Assembly (NCBI RefSeq): GCF_029590555.1
Contig: NZ_CP081001.1
Span: 2,700,001-2,764,000, forward strand
Direction: 5' to 3'
Length of the DNA stretch: 64,000 nucleotides
Source: Sphingobium sp. V4
GTDB taxonomy: Bacteria > Pseudomonadota > Alphaproteobacteria > Sphingomonadales > Sphingomonadaceae
This document shows, in pieces, positions 1 through 9,011 of this stretch (within the stretch, counting starts at the first letter, position 1; the number at the start of each line of letters is the position of its first letter). The translations under genes were made by a program, and so were the position numbers. Below the pieces are notes generated by a model. That model saw nothing but the letters and a program-made list of their open reading frames with translations, made no database searches and had not been told where the DNA came from.

Positions 1-102
1 CCCGAACCGTCAAATCCTTTTTGCAATTTTATTTCAGAAATTTTTGGGAGGTTCCCGCTACAGGGGTTCGACGCGATCAGGATCACGGGGACGACGGGTA
101 TA

Positions 103-1590
103 ATGGGCTTGCAGGATGCCGACGCGAATGATGCGGGTTTCGGCGCGCGCATAAGGAGTGCGATCTTCTGGCGATCGGGCAGCCAGATCTTGTCGCAGAT
201 GATGAGCTGGGTCGTGACGCTGGCGGTGATCCGCCTGCTCGATCCGGCCGACTACGGCCTGTTCGCCATGACCCAGGTGATCCTGAACTTCGCGACCTTC
301 CTCAACGGCTATGGGCTGGTGAGCGCGCTGGTCCAGTCCGACACGCTCGAGACGCACCGGCTGCGCCAGGCCTTCGGCATCATGCTGCTGCTGAACGGCG
401 GGCTGGCCCTGTGCCAACTCGCCATCGCCCCCCTGGCGGCCGATTATTATGACCAGCCGATGATCGCCGACCTGCTGCGGGTGCAGGCGCTGCTCTATCT
501 GTCCACTCCCTTCATCTCGATTCCCGAAGCGATCATGGGGCGGGCGCTGGATTTTCGTCGCCCTGCCCTGGTCAACCTGATCGCGGCGGCGGCCTCGGCG
601 GGCGTGGCGCTGGTTGGCGCACTGTCGGGCTGGGGCGTCTGGACGCTGGTATTCGCGCCGATCGCCGGTTTCTGGGTGAAGGCGGCGGGCTATGTGCTGG
701 CGACCGGGTTCAGGCCGATCCCGAGCTTCGATTTCCGCGGCACCGGCGCGATGGTGGCCTATGGCGCATCGCTGCTGGGCGGACAGCTCTTCTGGATCAT
801 CCAGAGCCAGGCCGACATCTTCATCGGCGGGCGCGTGCTGGAACCCCATGCGCTGGGCCTCTATGCCGAGGCGCTGTTCCTGACCCAGATCTTCGTCAGC
901 AAATTCGTGCCGCCGCTCAATGACGTCGCCTTCCCCGCTTATGCGCGGATGCAGAAGGATCTCAGCCGGGTCGCCTGGTCCTTTTGCAAGGCTGTTCGGC
1001 TGCTGCTGCTGCTGACCTGTCCCATCTACCTGGGCATGGCGGTGACGGCGGAACCGCTGGTGGAGACGCTGTTCGGCCGGAAATGGCTGGAAATGGCGCC
1101 TTTCGTCGCGATTCTCGCGCTCGCCATGCCGTTCATGACCGTACAGGTGATGTTTGCGCCGGTGAGCAACGCGCTGGGCCGCCCCGGGACAACGGCGCGA
1201 GTCGCGGCGGCAGGCGCAGTTCTGATGCCCGCCGCCTTCCTGATCGGTATCCGGTTCGGCGCGATCGGCCTGGCCTGGGCCTGGTTGATCGCCTTCCCGA
1301 TCCTGACCGCAATTACAGCCCGTCTTGCCGGCGGGCCGATGGGGCTGCGATTCGTGGACCTGATTCGCGCTGCCGCGCCCGGCCTTGGCTGTTCGGTGCT
1401 GATGGCCGGGGTGGTGATGGCGGTCGACGCAGCGTTGCCGCCTCTCCCCGCGCCGATGCGCCTGGGCCTACTCGTGCCGGTGGGCGGTCTCGCCTTCCTC
1501 GGCGCGCTGATGCTGTGCGCGCGCGGGACGCTGATGGAACTGGTCGGGTTGCTGATCCGGCGCAAGCCGCCGGCCCAGGCGCCTGCCTGA
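103..1590 (+). CDS. Oligosaccharide flippase / Wzx-type lipopolysaccharide biosynthesis protein
   Basis: A 495-residue integral membrane protein of the polysaccharide transporter (MATE/MOP, Wzx/WzxC-like) superfamily, expected to flip lipid-linked sugar intermediates across the inner membrane. After a short hydrophilic N-terminus the sequence is almost continuous hydrophobic segments consistent with 12-14 helices. The opening stretch with RSGSQILSQ and LLDPADYGLFAM is typical of the family (a conserved Y/F-G-x-F element close to helix 2). Length fits the family. The chosen ATG has only a weak purine-rich stretch upstream. No glycosyltransferase neighbours lie within the window, so it may be the end of a cluster to the left, or an isolated exporter. 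The family call is solid; the substrate is unknown. Confidence 0.85.
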   Translation: MGLQDADANDAGFGARIRSAIFWRSGSQILSQMMSWVVTLAVIRLLDPADYGLFAMTQVILNFATFLNGYGLVSALVQSDTLETHRLRQAFGIMLLLNGGLALCQLAIAPLAADYYDQPMIADLLRVQALLYLSTPFISIPEAIMGRALDFRRPALVNLIAAAASAGVALVGALSGWGVWTLVFAPIAGFWVKAAGYVLATGFRPIPSFDFRGTGAMVAYGASLLGGQLFWIIQSQADIFIGGRVLEPHALGLYAEALFLTQIFVSKFVPPLNDVAFPAYARMQKDLSRVAWSFCKAVRLLLLLTCPIYLGMAVTAEPLVETLFGRKWLEMAPFVAILALAMPFMTVQVMFAPVSNALGRPGTTARVAAAGAVLMPAAFLIGIRFGAIGLAWAWLIAFPILTAITARLAGGPMGLRFVDLIRAAAPGLGCSVLMAGVVMAVDAALPPLPAPMRLGLLVPVGGLAFLGALMLCARGTLMELVGLLIRRKPPAQAPA

Positions 1591-1603
1591 GCCGGCCTGG
1601 CGA

Positions 1604-2032
1604 TCAGGCGGTCTGAATATAGTCGCGCAGTGACGCCGCTTCCGATTCGATGGTGTCGATGCGGAACTTCACCAGATCGCCGATCGAGATCAGCCCCACC
1701 AGCTTTCCGTCGATGACGACCGGCAGATGACGCACGCGCCGCTTGGTCATCAGCGACAGGCCGTGCAGCACCGGCGTCTGGTCATCGATGGTGATGGCGG
1801 GCGCGGTCATGACTTCGCCCACCGTATGATCGAGCGCCGCCGCGCCATCGCTGGCGACGCGATAGAGCAGGTCACGTTCGGAAAATATGCCGAGCACATC
1901 ACCATTCTCGACCACCGGCACGCAGCCGATGCGCTTGTCCGCCAGCAATTGCACCGCCGACAACACGCTGTCGGTCGGTTTCACTTGAATGACGTCGCGT
2001 CCCTTCCCCTGCAAAATCGCCGCGATGGTCAT
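1604..2032 (-). CDS. Tandem CBS-domain protein
   Basis: A 142-residue soluble protein made almost entirely of two CBS motifs (about residues 8-65 and 73-130), each ending in the usual pattern: GIFSERDLLYRV in the first, GLISIGDLVKFRI in the second. Paired CBS motifs form a Bateman module that binds adenosyl nucleotides. Stand-alone proteins of this length are common in alphaproteobacteria and usually have no known partner. A strong Shine-Dalgarno (AAGGAGA) lies a few bases upstream of the ATG. It is convergent with the flippase and divergent from the small membrane protein at 2109. The domain call is certain; the role is not. Confidence 0.9.
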   Translation of the reverse strand: MTIAAILQGKGRDVIQVKPTDSVLSAVQLLADKRIGCVPVVENGDVLGIFSERDLLYRVASDGAAALDHTVGEVMTAPAITIDDQTPVLHGLSLMTKRRVRHLPVVIDGKLVGLISIGDLVKFRIDTIESEAASLRDYIQTA

Positions 2033-2108
2033 GGCTGCTCTCCTTTTCGCCTGAATTCATTATATTCGGCGGCTTGATGATCCCACTTTTGCGGCCCATT
2101 GAAAAGGG

Positions 2109-2408
2109 ATGACACGCAAGGAAGCGCTCGACGATCCCGAGATCGCAGCCACCGCCTGGCGCCGATTCCGCCGCATCATGGCGTGGATGGCGCTGGCCGG
2201 CGCGCTGTGCGTTGTGGCAGCACTGCTGTGCCTCTACTGGTGGACGGGCGCACTGCCAATGCACATGGCGATCGCGACCATATTGGGGGTCTGGTTGACC
2301 TTCATGCTGGGGACGGGCCTGATGGCGCTCGCCTTCCTGTCCCATGGCACAGGCCATGACGAACAGGTGATGGACCGGTTGAAGGATGAGGTTCCCATTG
2401 ACGACTGA
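2109..2408 (+). CDS. Small two-helix membrane protein, unknown function
   Basis: A 99-residue protein with a basic N-terminal region (residues 1-22) and two clear hydrophobic segments (about 23-47 and 54-80), ending in an acidic tail. I recognise no catalytic motif. Its end overlaps the start of the thioesterase gene by about 23 bases in a different frame, so the two are probably co-transcribed and translationally coupled. The starting ATG follows an AAAAGGG stretch. Likely a conserved hypothetical inner-membrane protein of sphingomonads. Confidence 0.7.
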   Translation: MTRKEALDDPEIAATAWRRFRRIMAWMALAGALCVVAALLCLYWWTGALPMHMAIATILGVWLTFMLGTGLMALAFLSHGTGHDEQVMDRLKDEVPIDD

Positions 2409-2772
2409 CATGCGGGGTGAAGTGGTGTTGCGGGTGGTCCCGCGATTGGCCGACATCAACAGCAACGGCCATATCTTCGGTGGCTGGGTGCTGAGCCAGA
2501 TGGACATTGCCGGTGGCATCGTCGCATCGCGAATCGCGCAGGGCGCGGTCGCGACGGTGGCGATCGAGAGTATGAAGTTCATCACACCGATCCTGCTGGG
2601 CGACATCGTATCGGTCTATGCGCGGGAAGAGCGACGCGGCCGCACGTCCGTCGCGATCCGGGTCGACGTGGTCGCAACGCGCGGCATCGGCCAGCAAGAG
2701 GTCGAACTCACCAGCGGCGTCTATACGTTCGTCGCGCTCGACGCGAATCACCGGCCACGGCCACTACCCTGA
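2386..2772 (+). CDS. Acyl-CoA thioesterase, YciA-like hotdog fold
   Basis: A 128-residue protein with the hot-dog thioesterase signature: LADINSNGHIFGGWVLSQMD near residues 21-40 carries the N-x-x-G-x-x-x-G-G and catalytic Asp positions of the YciA/acyl-CoA thioester hydrolase family. It would hydrolyse short- to medium-chain acyl-CoA to free acid and CoA in the cytoplasm. Full length for the family. An internal ATG at 2410 would remove eight residues; I prefer 2386 because homologues usually have a few residues before the first strand. It overlaps the preceding small membrane protein gene and is convergent with the DUF4139 pair. Confidence 0.88.
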   Translation: MRFPLTTDMRGEVVLRVVPRLADINSNGHIFGGWVLSQMDIAGGIVASRIAQGAVATVAIESMKFITPILLGDIVSVYAREERRGRTSVAIRVDVVATRGIGQQEVELTSGVYTFVALDANHRPRPLP

Positions 2773-2782
2773 GCCACGCGCC

Positions 2783-4336
2783 TCAGCGCGCCAGCCGCTC
2801 CGCATAGCCAAGCTCGACGGTGTCATTGGCCGGTATGAGCGCGCGCCATATCCAGCTGTCGCCGCGCCGCTCCATGTTCATCGGCCGGGGATGGATGTCG
2901 TGCGCGATCGTGATTTCGGCTGTCACGGCGAAAGGCCGGGCGTTGCTGAGCCCGATCCGCCAACGGCGCGTCTTGCGCGATTCGGAGACGATGCGGGCGA
3001 CGATGCGGGCGTCCGCGCTTTGTGTCAGGTCATAATCGACCCGCTCGCCCTCCGCCTTGTCGCCGATATCGGCTTCGCCCGCGAGCAGGCGAATCCCGCC
3101 CACTTCCTCGAACAGCGCGACCCGGCCCGATGGCAAGGCGATGCCGAGGCCATCCGCTTGGCGGTTCTGCACGCGCAGGCGCAGCGTCATTGGCTGCGCC
3201 TCCTCGATCGCCGTATGAACGGTGGCGGCGTAGAGGCGCTCCACCTTGACGCCCGCCTGGCGCAGCAGCGCGACCTGCTTCTGGCCATTGGCGGACACGT
3301 CGACCCTCACGGGCACGCGATAGAGTTTGAGGTCGCCGACATCCTCCGGCGGCGGTGGAGGAGGGGGCGGAGGCGCAGGCGCCGCCACTGGCATGGCCAT
3401 GGCTCGGTGGGTGCGGCGCTGCGCGGACACGACGATATCCTCCGCACCTGTCATCTCCATGTCGGGCGGCGGCATCTCCAGCGGGGCGAGCGCCCAGCGC
3501 GGATGGGTACTGGTGACGTCCATCGGCCAGCAGGTCAGGCGCAGGGGACCAGCGGTGGGCCGCGGCTGCGCCCGACGGGCCCGTTTGTCGGGCTGGCCCG
3601 CAATGACCGCAAGGCGCGCATCGGGAAAGCCGGTGGCGCCGCCGTTGGCGACGGTCAACCAGGCCATCAGGTCGAGCGTCCGACTATCAGACCGCATGTC
3701 TGCGACATAGTTGGCAGCCCAGTCGAATCCCTCGGCAAGATAGGTGAGCTGCACGGTCGCGCGGGTGGCGCGGTCGCTGGTCGCGATCACCGACAGGGTC
3801 GGGCGCGGGGACAGGTCCGGCGGCGCCTGCGGATAGAGCATCCGTTCAGGCAGGCCACTGCACCCCAGCGCCTCGTGGCCCTGCGCGGTCTGGACGATCA
3901 CGCCGCCAGCAGGGCCGGCGCTGATGATCGCGTCCTGTTCCGTCACCTTCCCCGTCTTGCGGTTGGTGCGGCGGAGCGTGACGCTGCGTTTCAGATAGGC
4001 ATCGACCAGTCCGGCGGGCGAGAGGAGGCGCGCGTCCCGGTTCTTTTCCTTCACGCCACGCGGCATACCCGACAGCACGGCCGTTTCCGGCATCAGCCCT
4101 TCGGCGACGCCCTCGAACCGGACGACCGATTCGCCCGGAGGCAGGTCGATGGTGCGTCTTTCGGTGATGAGCGCATAGCCGCCTGGCCAGTTGCGATCGA
4201 TTGCCCCCTTGGCGCGACCGGGCTGGCGATAGACGGTGACGGAGACCGAATCGGCCGCGCCGGACACGACGGTGCCGGCTTGGGCCGGGGCGAGGCCGGC
4301 GCCAAACAGAAGCAGCAGGGCGAGAAGGCGCGGCAC
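2783..4336 (-). CDS. Secreted DUF4139-family protein (second of tandem pair)
   Basis: A protein of about 517 residues. I place the start at the GTG at 4336 because it opens directly into a signal peptide (PRLLALLLLFGAGLAPAQA) and lies just after the stop of the upstream gene; the frame stays open further upstream but overlaps that gene. The mature protein aligns in layout with its neighbour at 4351-5778: an N-terminal beta region, a TYL/NYV-containing middle part and a C-terminal DUF4139-like region. A proline-rich linker, nine or ten prolines around the middle, separates the two halves. Function unknown. It is transcribed after the 4351-5778 gene with a 14-base gap, so the two probably form an operon of paralogues. 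Confidence 0.75.
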   Translation of the reverse strand: MPRLLALLLLFGAGLAPAQAGTVVSGAADSVSVTVYRQPGRAKGAIDRNWPGGYALITERRTIDLPPGESVVRFEGVAEGLMPETAVLSGMPRGVKEKNRDARLLSPAGLVDAYLKRSVTLRRTNRKTGKVTEQDAIISAGPAGGVIVQTAQGHEALGCSGLPERMLYPQAPPDLSPRPTLSVIATSDRATRATVQLTYLAEGFDWAANYVADMRSDSRTLDLMAWLTVANGGATGFPDARLAVIAGQPDKRARRAQPRPTAGPLRLTCWPMDVTSTHPRWALAPLEMPPPDMEMTGAEDIVVSAQRRTHRAMAMPVAAPAPPPPPPPPPEDVGDLKLYRVPVRVDVSANGQKQVALLRQAGVKVERLYAATVHTAIEEAQPMTLRLRVQNRQADGLGIALPSGRVALFEEVGGIRLLAGEADIGDKAEGERVDYDLTQSADARIVARIVSESRKTRRWRIGLSNARPFAVTAEITIAHDIHPRPMNMERRGDSWIWRALIPANDTVELGYAERLAR

Positions 4337-4350
4337 TGGCGGCCGTCCAC

Positions 4351-5778
4351 TCAGTAACGCGAATCGAAGGTGATGCTGAGGTCGACCGATGCATTGGCCG
4401 GCACCGGCACGCTCCATTCCATCCGGTCGGCCGACACCCGCCTGCCCTCCACCACCTGGCCACCCAGCATTTGCGCGGTGACGCGGGTGTCGCCCCACAG
4501 TCCCTGCTGCGCCAGATCGACCGTCACCGCTTCGGGGCGGGCGTTGGTCAGCGTGTAGCGCATCTTCGTTTCCCAGCGGGCCCCACCTTTCCGACTGCGC
4601 TGCTCGACGGTCGGGCGGACCTTGACGTCGAAGGCGTCGCCGGTGCGCAGCGCCATGGACGAGCCCATTGGCGTATGGTCGATATTATTCTCGCCGATGA
4701 ACTGGGGGTCGCCGCGCGCGTCGCGCATATAGACGCGGATGATCCCGGCGGGGAGCTGGTCGCCCAGGCCGCCCTGTTTCGAGGTCGAGAATTTGAGCAC
4801 GCTCGACGCGCTCATCGGTTCCGTCGCGCTGCCGAGCCAGCCATTGACATATTCATAGGTCGCCCGCGCGGGCGCGCCCTTCACGTCGAGAAAGCTGACC
4901 TGCTTCTGCTGGGCGTTGGCGATCGTCGTGCGGGAGCCGAGCGGATAGAGATAATAGTCGCCGAGGCGCTCTCGCGGGCCGCTTTCGGTGCCGGCCTGGT
5001 CGATCGCGCCGCTCGACGCGCCACCCGACGATTGCCACCAGTTGGTCCGACCGCCGCCATTGGCGGGATTGCCCGCGACGAGAATCGTCCTGGCGTTGGT
5101 GAAGCTGGTCCCGCTATTGTTGGTGAGCGTGACCCAGCCCTGCATGTCCATCGCCCCCTTCGCCGCGTCGAACAGGGCGACATAGTCCGCCGTCCAGCCC
5201 AGATTCGGCGTCAGATAGGAGAGCCGCGCCGGCACCGTGCCGCCCCTTTCCGCTTCGACCGTGACGGAAAGAGTCGGCCGCGCGCGCAGATTGGGCGGCA
5301 CCCGATCGAAAATGACACGCACCGGCAGGCCGTCATCACGCAACACTTCGATTCGCGCGCCGATCTGGAGGACGATCCCGCCATTGGCCGCCAATATCCT
5401 CGCCCGTTCGCGCGTCTCCGCGCCGGTGGCGGGATTGGTGCGGAGCAAAGTCACCTCCTGCCCCACCGCCTTGTCCATCAGCTTGTCCGGGGACAGCAGA
5501 TCATAGTCGAAATTCTGCTCGACGATGGACAGGCCGGGTCCGGAGAGGTTGACCGTTTCGGGCCGGATGCGCGCCGACACGTCGGGAAATTCGATTCGGT
5601 TGCGGCCCGGATTGACCGTCAGCTGCCGGTCATCCTGCACCAGCGACTGGCCATGGTTGTAGATGGTGACCGCGACATCGCCCTGCGCGGTCGCGCCGGT
5701 GGGGTCGGCCGTCGCCTGCGCCTGCGCCGAAAAGGGAAAAGCGGTCAGCAGCAGGGGCAGCAGGCGCGCGGCTTTCAT
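4351..5778 (-). CDS. Secreted DUF4139 domain protein (first of tandem pair)
   Basis: About 475 residues. The ATG at 5778 is chosen because GGAGAG stands six bases upstream and the product starts with a signal peptide (MKAARLLPLLLTAFPFSAQA). The body is beta-rich, with SYLTPNLGWTADYVALF and the C-terminal DUF4139 region ending in a strand-like segment (VDLSITFDSRY). DUF4139 proteins are exported; their biochemical role is not established, although a eukaryotic/bacterial mucoidy-inhibitor-like relationship is recorded for the family. It is followed immediately by its paralogue at 2783-4336. Confidence 0.82.
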   Translation of the reverse strand: MKAARLLPLLLTAFPFSAQAQATADPTGATAQGDVAVTIYNHGQSLVQDDRQLTVNPGRNRIEFPDVSARIRPETVNLSGPGLSIVEQNFDYDLLSPDKLMDKAVGQEVTLLRTNPATGAETRERARILAANGGIVLQIGARIEVLRDDGLPVRVIFDRVPPNLRARPTLSVTVEAERGGTVPARLSYLTPNLGWTADYVALFDAAKGAMDMQGWVTLTNNSGTSFTNARTILVAGNPANGGGRTNWWQSSGGASSGAIDQAGTESGPRERLGDYYLYPLGSRTTIANAQQKQVSFLDVKGAPARATYEYVNGWLGSATEPMSASSVLKFSTSKQGGLGDQLPAGIIRVYMRDARGDPQFIGENNIDHTPMGSSMALRTGDAFDVKVRPTVEQRSRKGGARWETKMRYTLTNARPEAVTVDLAQQGLWGDTRVTAQMLGGQVVEGRRVSADRMEWSVPVPANASVDLSITFDSRY

Positions 5779-5842
5779 CGGCATCTCTCCAGCAAGGTCA
5801 GCGCCTTGTGCCGGATCACCCGATGCTTGGAAAGCAGGCATG

Positions 5843-5876
5843 AAAAAAGGGACGATGCGCCGGGCATCGTCCCTTT
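5843..5876 (-). terminator. Rho-independent terminator of the DUF4167 gene
   Basis: A 13-base perfect stem (AAAGGGACGATGC and its complement) with a five-base loop, followed on the minus strand by a run of six T. It lies 22 bases beyond the stop of the DUF4167 gene and before the start of the DUF4139 pair, so it separates the two units. Confidence 0.9.
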
Positions 5877-5897
5877 GATCTCGAAAAGTCGAACCGC

Positions 5898-6740
5898 TTA
5901 TTCGGCCGCTTCGGTCGTGGCGGCCGCGCGGGGGCGACGGGTGCGCTTCTTGGGCGCTTCCGCTTCGGCAGCCGGCTCGGCATCATTGTCGGCGCGCGCG
6001 ATCGACGGCGGCAACACCGCCGCGTCGAAGGCTTCGCCGGCATCGGCCGGTGCGGCGACCTTGCGCGGGCGGCCGCGACGCGGAGGACGGGGCGCTTCGG
6101 CCTCGGCTGCTGGCACAGGCGCAGCATCCGCCACCGGCTGCGGCGCGGGCTCGGCCGCCGGGCTGGCGACCGGGCCCTCAAGGCCCATATCCTGCTTCAC
6201 CGGGGCATTTTCATCGCCAGCGAAGCGATCGCGGCGGTTGCGGTCGCGACGATTGTTGCGGCCGTCACGGCCTTCCCGGTTGTCGCGCCCTTCCCGGCTG
6301 TCGCGATTGTCACGCGATTCCTCGGCGCGATCGTGACGGCGATCTTGGTCGCGCGGGGCGCGGTCGTAGGAAGGCTGCGGTTCGCTACGGAAATCATCGC
6401 CGCCGTCATAGGCGCCGTCGAAATCCTCGCCATCCTCGTCATAATTTTCCTCGCGGGGACGGAAGCGCTGCTGCTGCTCCTCCTGCCGGGCGCGATTATC
6501 GGCCAGCACGCGGAAATAATGATCGGCGAACTGGAGATAATATTCGGCGTTCACCCGGTCGCCCGCCATCTGGGCATCGCGGGCCATGTTCTTGTATTTC
6601 TCAAGAAGCTGGGCCGCATTGCCACGGGCGCGGTTGTCGATGCGGTTGCCATTATCGCCGCCGCCCCGATTATTGCCGTTGGGACGACCATTATTGTTCC
6701 GGCCGCGATTGCGGCGGCCGGCCTGCCGGTTGTTGATCAA
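5898..6740 (-). CDS. DUF4167 domain protein, Asn/Arg-rich, probable RNA-associated
   Basis: A 280-residue protein with a highly basic, Asn/Gly/Arg-rich N-terminus (residues 1-40), then the DUF4167 helical core (about 41-90, with LLEKYKNMARDAQMAGDRV and AEYYLQFADHYFRVL), a long charged low-complexity region rich in D/R/N/E and an Ala/Pro-rich tail ending in basic patches (RRGRPRK, KKRTRRPR). This composition suggests nucleic-acid binding, but no function is established. The start is TTG: AAGGA sits seven bases upstream. An out-of-frame ATG-TCT-TGA lies between that SD and the TTG. The gene ends in a strong terminator. Confidence 0.85.
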   Translation of the reverse strand: MINNRQAGRRNRGRNNNGRPNGNNRGGGDNGNRIDNRARGNAAQLLEKYKNMARDAQMAGDRVNAEYYLQFADHYFRVLADNRARQEEQQQRFRPREENYDEDGEDFDGAYDGGDDFRSEPQPSYDRAPRDQDRRHDRAEESRDNRDSREGRDNREGRDGRNNRRDRNRRDRFAGDENAPVKQDMGLEGPVASPAAEPAPQPVADAAPVPAAEAEAPRPPRRGRPRKVAAPADAGEAFDAAVLPPSIARADNDAEPAAEAEAPKKRTRRPRAAATTEAAE

Positions 6741-7051
6741 GACATGATCCTTGCGTTCGCTATGCCAAAACTCACTGAAAACACTGTTCAGTCGCCATCC
6801 CCAAGCACGGCCTGTCCTTCAGGCCGGATACGGCTCCGCCAGGCATGGTCCTTGGCCGGACCATTACCCCAGCTGCCAGCGGCGCTTGCGCAGCGAGCGC
6901 CGTCGTGACTTTAAGGAGCGTAAAAAACAGCCTTTTCCGTCAATCCCCTGAGCGAACAGGGGCAAGATGGGCTGCTTCTGACCCTGATGTAGTGTCTTTC
7001 CCACCATAAACCAAGCAATTTTCGCTTGTCCCATGGTAAATGGAGACTTGT
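6741..7051. other. 311-bp intergenic region between prmC and the DUF4167 gene
   Basis: No convincing gene on either strand. It holds three short inverted repeats. One is CCCCTG/CAGGGG with a six-base loop near 6947. The second is nested, ACCAT/ATGGT enclosing CAAGC/GCTTG, at about 7003-7038; it lies just after the prmC stop and may act as a weak terminator or mRNA-stabilising stem. The third is ACTGAA/TTCAGT near 6775. A minus-strand TTGACG with a poor, 15-base-spaced -10 (6917-6943) could drive the DUF4167 gene. Confidence 0.45.
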
Positions 7052-7882
7052 TCAAGCCGAATGTGTCGCGATGAGACAGCGGTCGTGCCCCGCAAGATCG
7101 CACCGGACGGCAACGGCCAGCCCCTGTTCGCGCAGCAAGGCGGAGACGCCGTCCCCCTGCGCATGGCCGATCTCGATCGCGGCCATGCCGCCCGGCGCGA
7201 TCAGGCGCGGCAGGTCGGGCGCGATGCGACGATAGTCGGCAAGACCGTCAGTGCCCGCGAACAGCGCCGAAGGCGGATCGCGCAGCACGTCACCCGACAG
7301 CGGCTCATCGACGCCGATATAGGGCGGGTTGATCAGCAGCAGGTCGAACGGACCATCGACCCCGTCGCCCCAGTCGCCCAGACGAAAGGTCGCGCGGTCG
7401 GCCAGGCCGAGCCGCGCCCCATTATCCTGCGCGACGGCGAGCGCGGCGGGCGAGGCGTCGATGCCCAGCCCCCGCGCCTGCGGCCACTCCGCCAGCGCCG
7501 CCAGCAGCAGCGCGCCAGATCCGGTGCCCAGGTCGAGCAGTGTGTCCGGCGCACGGTCGCGGAAATGATCGACCGCCGCCTCGATCAGCGTTTCGCTGTC
7601 CGGGCGCGGGATCAGCACATCGGGCGTGACGCGCAGGCTGATCGTCCAGAAGTCGCGCGTGCCCAGAATATGCGCGATCGGCTCACCCGACAGGCGGCGG
7701 TCGAGCAAGGCGGCGAAGTTGGCGGGCGCATCAAGATCGCGCTGGCGCAGCAACATGTCGGAGCGCGACAGGCCCAGCGCATGGGCCATCAGCAGTTCGG
7801 CGTCGAGCCGCGCCGTGTCGCTCACGACAGCGATCTGGACAGTTGCCGCACGCAGGGCGTCCGCGACGCCCCCGATCGTCAT
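7052..7882 (-). CDS. prmC: Release factor glutamine methyltransferase PrmC (HemK)
   Basis: A 276-residue SAM-dependent N5-glutamine methyltransferase that modifies the GGQ glutamine of release factors. It shows the N-terminal helical release-factor-binding domain, the SAM motif I (LLDLGTGSGALLLA) and the diagnostic NPPY tetrapeptide (LLLINPPYIG) that holds the target glutamine. The ATG at 7882 is preferred; the frame stays open to a TTG at 7933, but the extra residues read as a translated repeat. It follows prfA, its substrate gene, with a 43-base gap in the hisS-prfA-prmC unit, a functionally sensible pairing. Confidence 0.95.
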   Translation of the reverse strand: MTIGGVADALRAATVQIAVVSDTARLDAELLMAHALGLSRSDMLLRQRDLDAPANFAALLDRRLSGEPIAHILGTRDFWTISLRVTPDVLIPRPDSETLIEAAVDHFRDRAPDTLLDLGTGSGALLLAALAEWPQARGLGIDASPAALAVAQDNGARLGLADRATFRLGDWGDGVDGPFDLLLINPPYIGVDEPLSGDVLRDPPSALFAGTDGLADYRRIAPDLPRLIAPGGMAAIEIGHAQGDGVSALLREQGLAVAVRCDLAGHDRCLIATHSA

Positions 7883-7902
7883 TCCCGCCCCTGCGGGGAT
7901 GC
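7882..7902. repeat. Short dispersed GC-rich palindromic repeat (copy 1)
   Basis: This 21-base element is nearly identical to one at 32672-32693: both read TTCCC(C)GCCCC(C/T)GCGGGGATGC. Here it lies in the prfA-prmC gap and touches the prmC start codon. Its translation on the minus strand (IPAGAGMT) is the peptide commonly produced when such bacterial intergenic repeats are translated. Two copies support a dispersed repeat family. Confidence 0.6.
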
Positions 7903-7925
7903 GGGGGAAAGGACTTGGACGGGCC

Positions 7926-9011
7926 TCAAGCAACCCCGTCCAGCTGCGCCAGCCGCGCCGCCTCGTCCTCGGCGATCAGCGCGTCGATGACTTCGGCCAG
8001 GCCCGGGCCTTCGAGAATTTCGGGCAGGCGATGCAGGGTCAGGTTGATGCGATGGTCGGTGACGCGCCCCTGCGGAAAATTATAGGTGCGGATGCGTTCG
8101 GAGCGGTCGCCCGACCCCACCATCGCCTTGCGCGCGCCGGCCTGTTCGCTCTGGGTGCGCTCGCGCTCGGCTTCATAGAGGCGCGCGCGCAGCACCTGCA
8201 TCGCCTTCGCCTTGTTCTTGTGCTGGGAGCGTTCATCCTGCTGGGTGACAACGATGCCGCTCGGCAAATGGGTGATGCGAACGGCGGAATCGGTGGTGTT
8301 GACATGCTGGCCGCCCGCGCCCGACGCGCGATAGATGTCGATCTTGAGGTCACTGTCAGCGATCTGGACATCGACTTCCTCCGGTTCGGGAAGGACGGCG
8401 ACGGTGGCCGCGCTGGTGTGGATGCGCCCGCCGCTTTCGGTGACGGGCACGCGCTGGACCCGGTGGACGCCGCTTTCGAACTTCAGCTTGGCGAACACGC
8501 CGGCGCCGTTGATGCTGGCGACAACTTCCTTGAAGCCGCCCTGTTCGGAGGCGTTGGCGGAGATCATCTCCATCTTCCACCCCTGCGTATCGGCGTAGCG
8601 CTGATACATGCGGAACAGGTCGCCGGCGAAGAGCGCGGCTTCATCCCCGCCGGTGCCGGCGCGGATTTCCAGCATGGCGGGCCGGGCGTCGGCGGCGTCG
8701 CGGGGCAGCAATTGCAGCGCCAGCGCACGCTCGGCCGCGGGCAGCTGGCTCTTGAGCAGCTGCATCTCCTCCTGCGCCATCTCGCGCATCAGCGGATCGG
8801 CTTCCTCGCCGCCGGTCATCGCCTCCAGCGCGGCCAGTTCCTGCCGCAACCGGCGCAGTTCGCGCGCGGCGTTGGCGACCGGCTCGATCTCAGCATATTC
8901 CTTGGACAGTTTCACGAACGCGTCGGCGGCCAGATCGGCGCGCGTCATCGACGCCTGCACCTCGTCCCGGCGCGCCTCGATCTGCGCGATGCGTTCGGCG
9001 GAAATGTGCAT
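7926..9011 (-). CDS. prfA: Peptide chain release factor 1
   Basis: A 361-residue class I release factor that reads UAA/UAG and triggers peptidyl-tRNA hydrolysis. The GGQ catalytic loop is present ([20 protein letters not shown]) with the glutamine that PrmC methylates. The codon-recognition tripeptide is PVT ([13 protein letters not shown]), a variant of the textbook PAT of RF1 and unlike the SPF of RF2. Full length. Its ATG overlaps the hisS stop by one base (TAATG), so it is translationally coupled to hisS; prmC follows. Confidence 0.97.
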   Translation of the reverse strand: MHISAERIAQIEARRDEVQASMTRADLAADAFVKLSKEYAEIEPVANAARELRRLRQELAALEAMTGGEEADPLMREMAQEEMQLLKSQLPAAERALALQLLPRDAADARPAMLEIRAGTGGDEAALFAGDLFRMYQRYADTQGWKMEMISANASEQGGFKEVVASINGAGVFAKLKFESGVHRVQRVPVTESGGRIHTSAATVAVLPEPEEVDVQIADSDLKIDIYRASGAGGQHVNTTDSAVRITHLPSGIVVTQQDERSQHKNKAKAMQVLRARLYEAERERTQSEQAGARKAMVGSGDRSERIRTYNFPQGRVTDHRINLTLHRLPEILEGPGLAEVIDALIAEDEAARLAQLDGVA

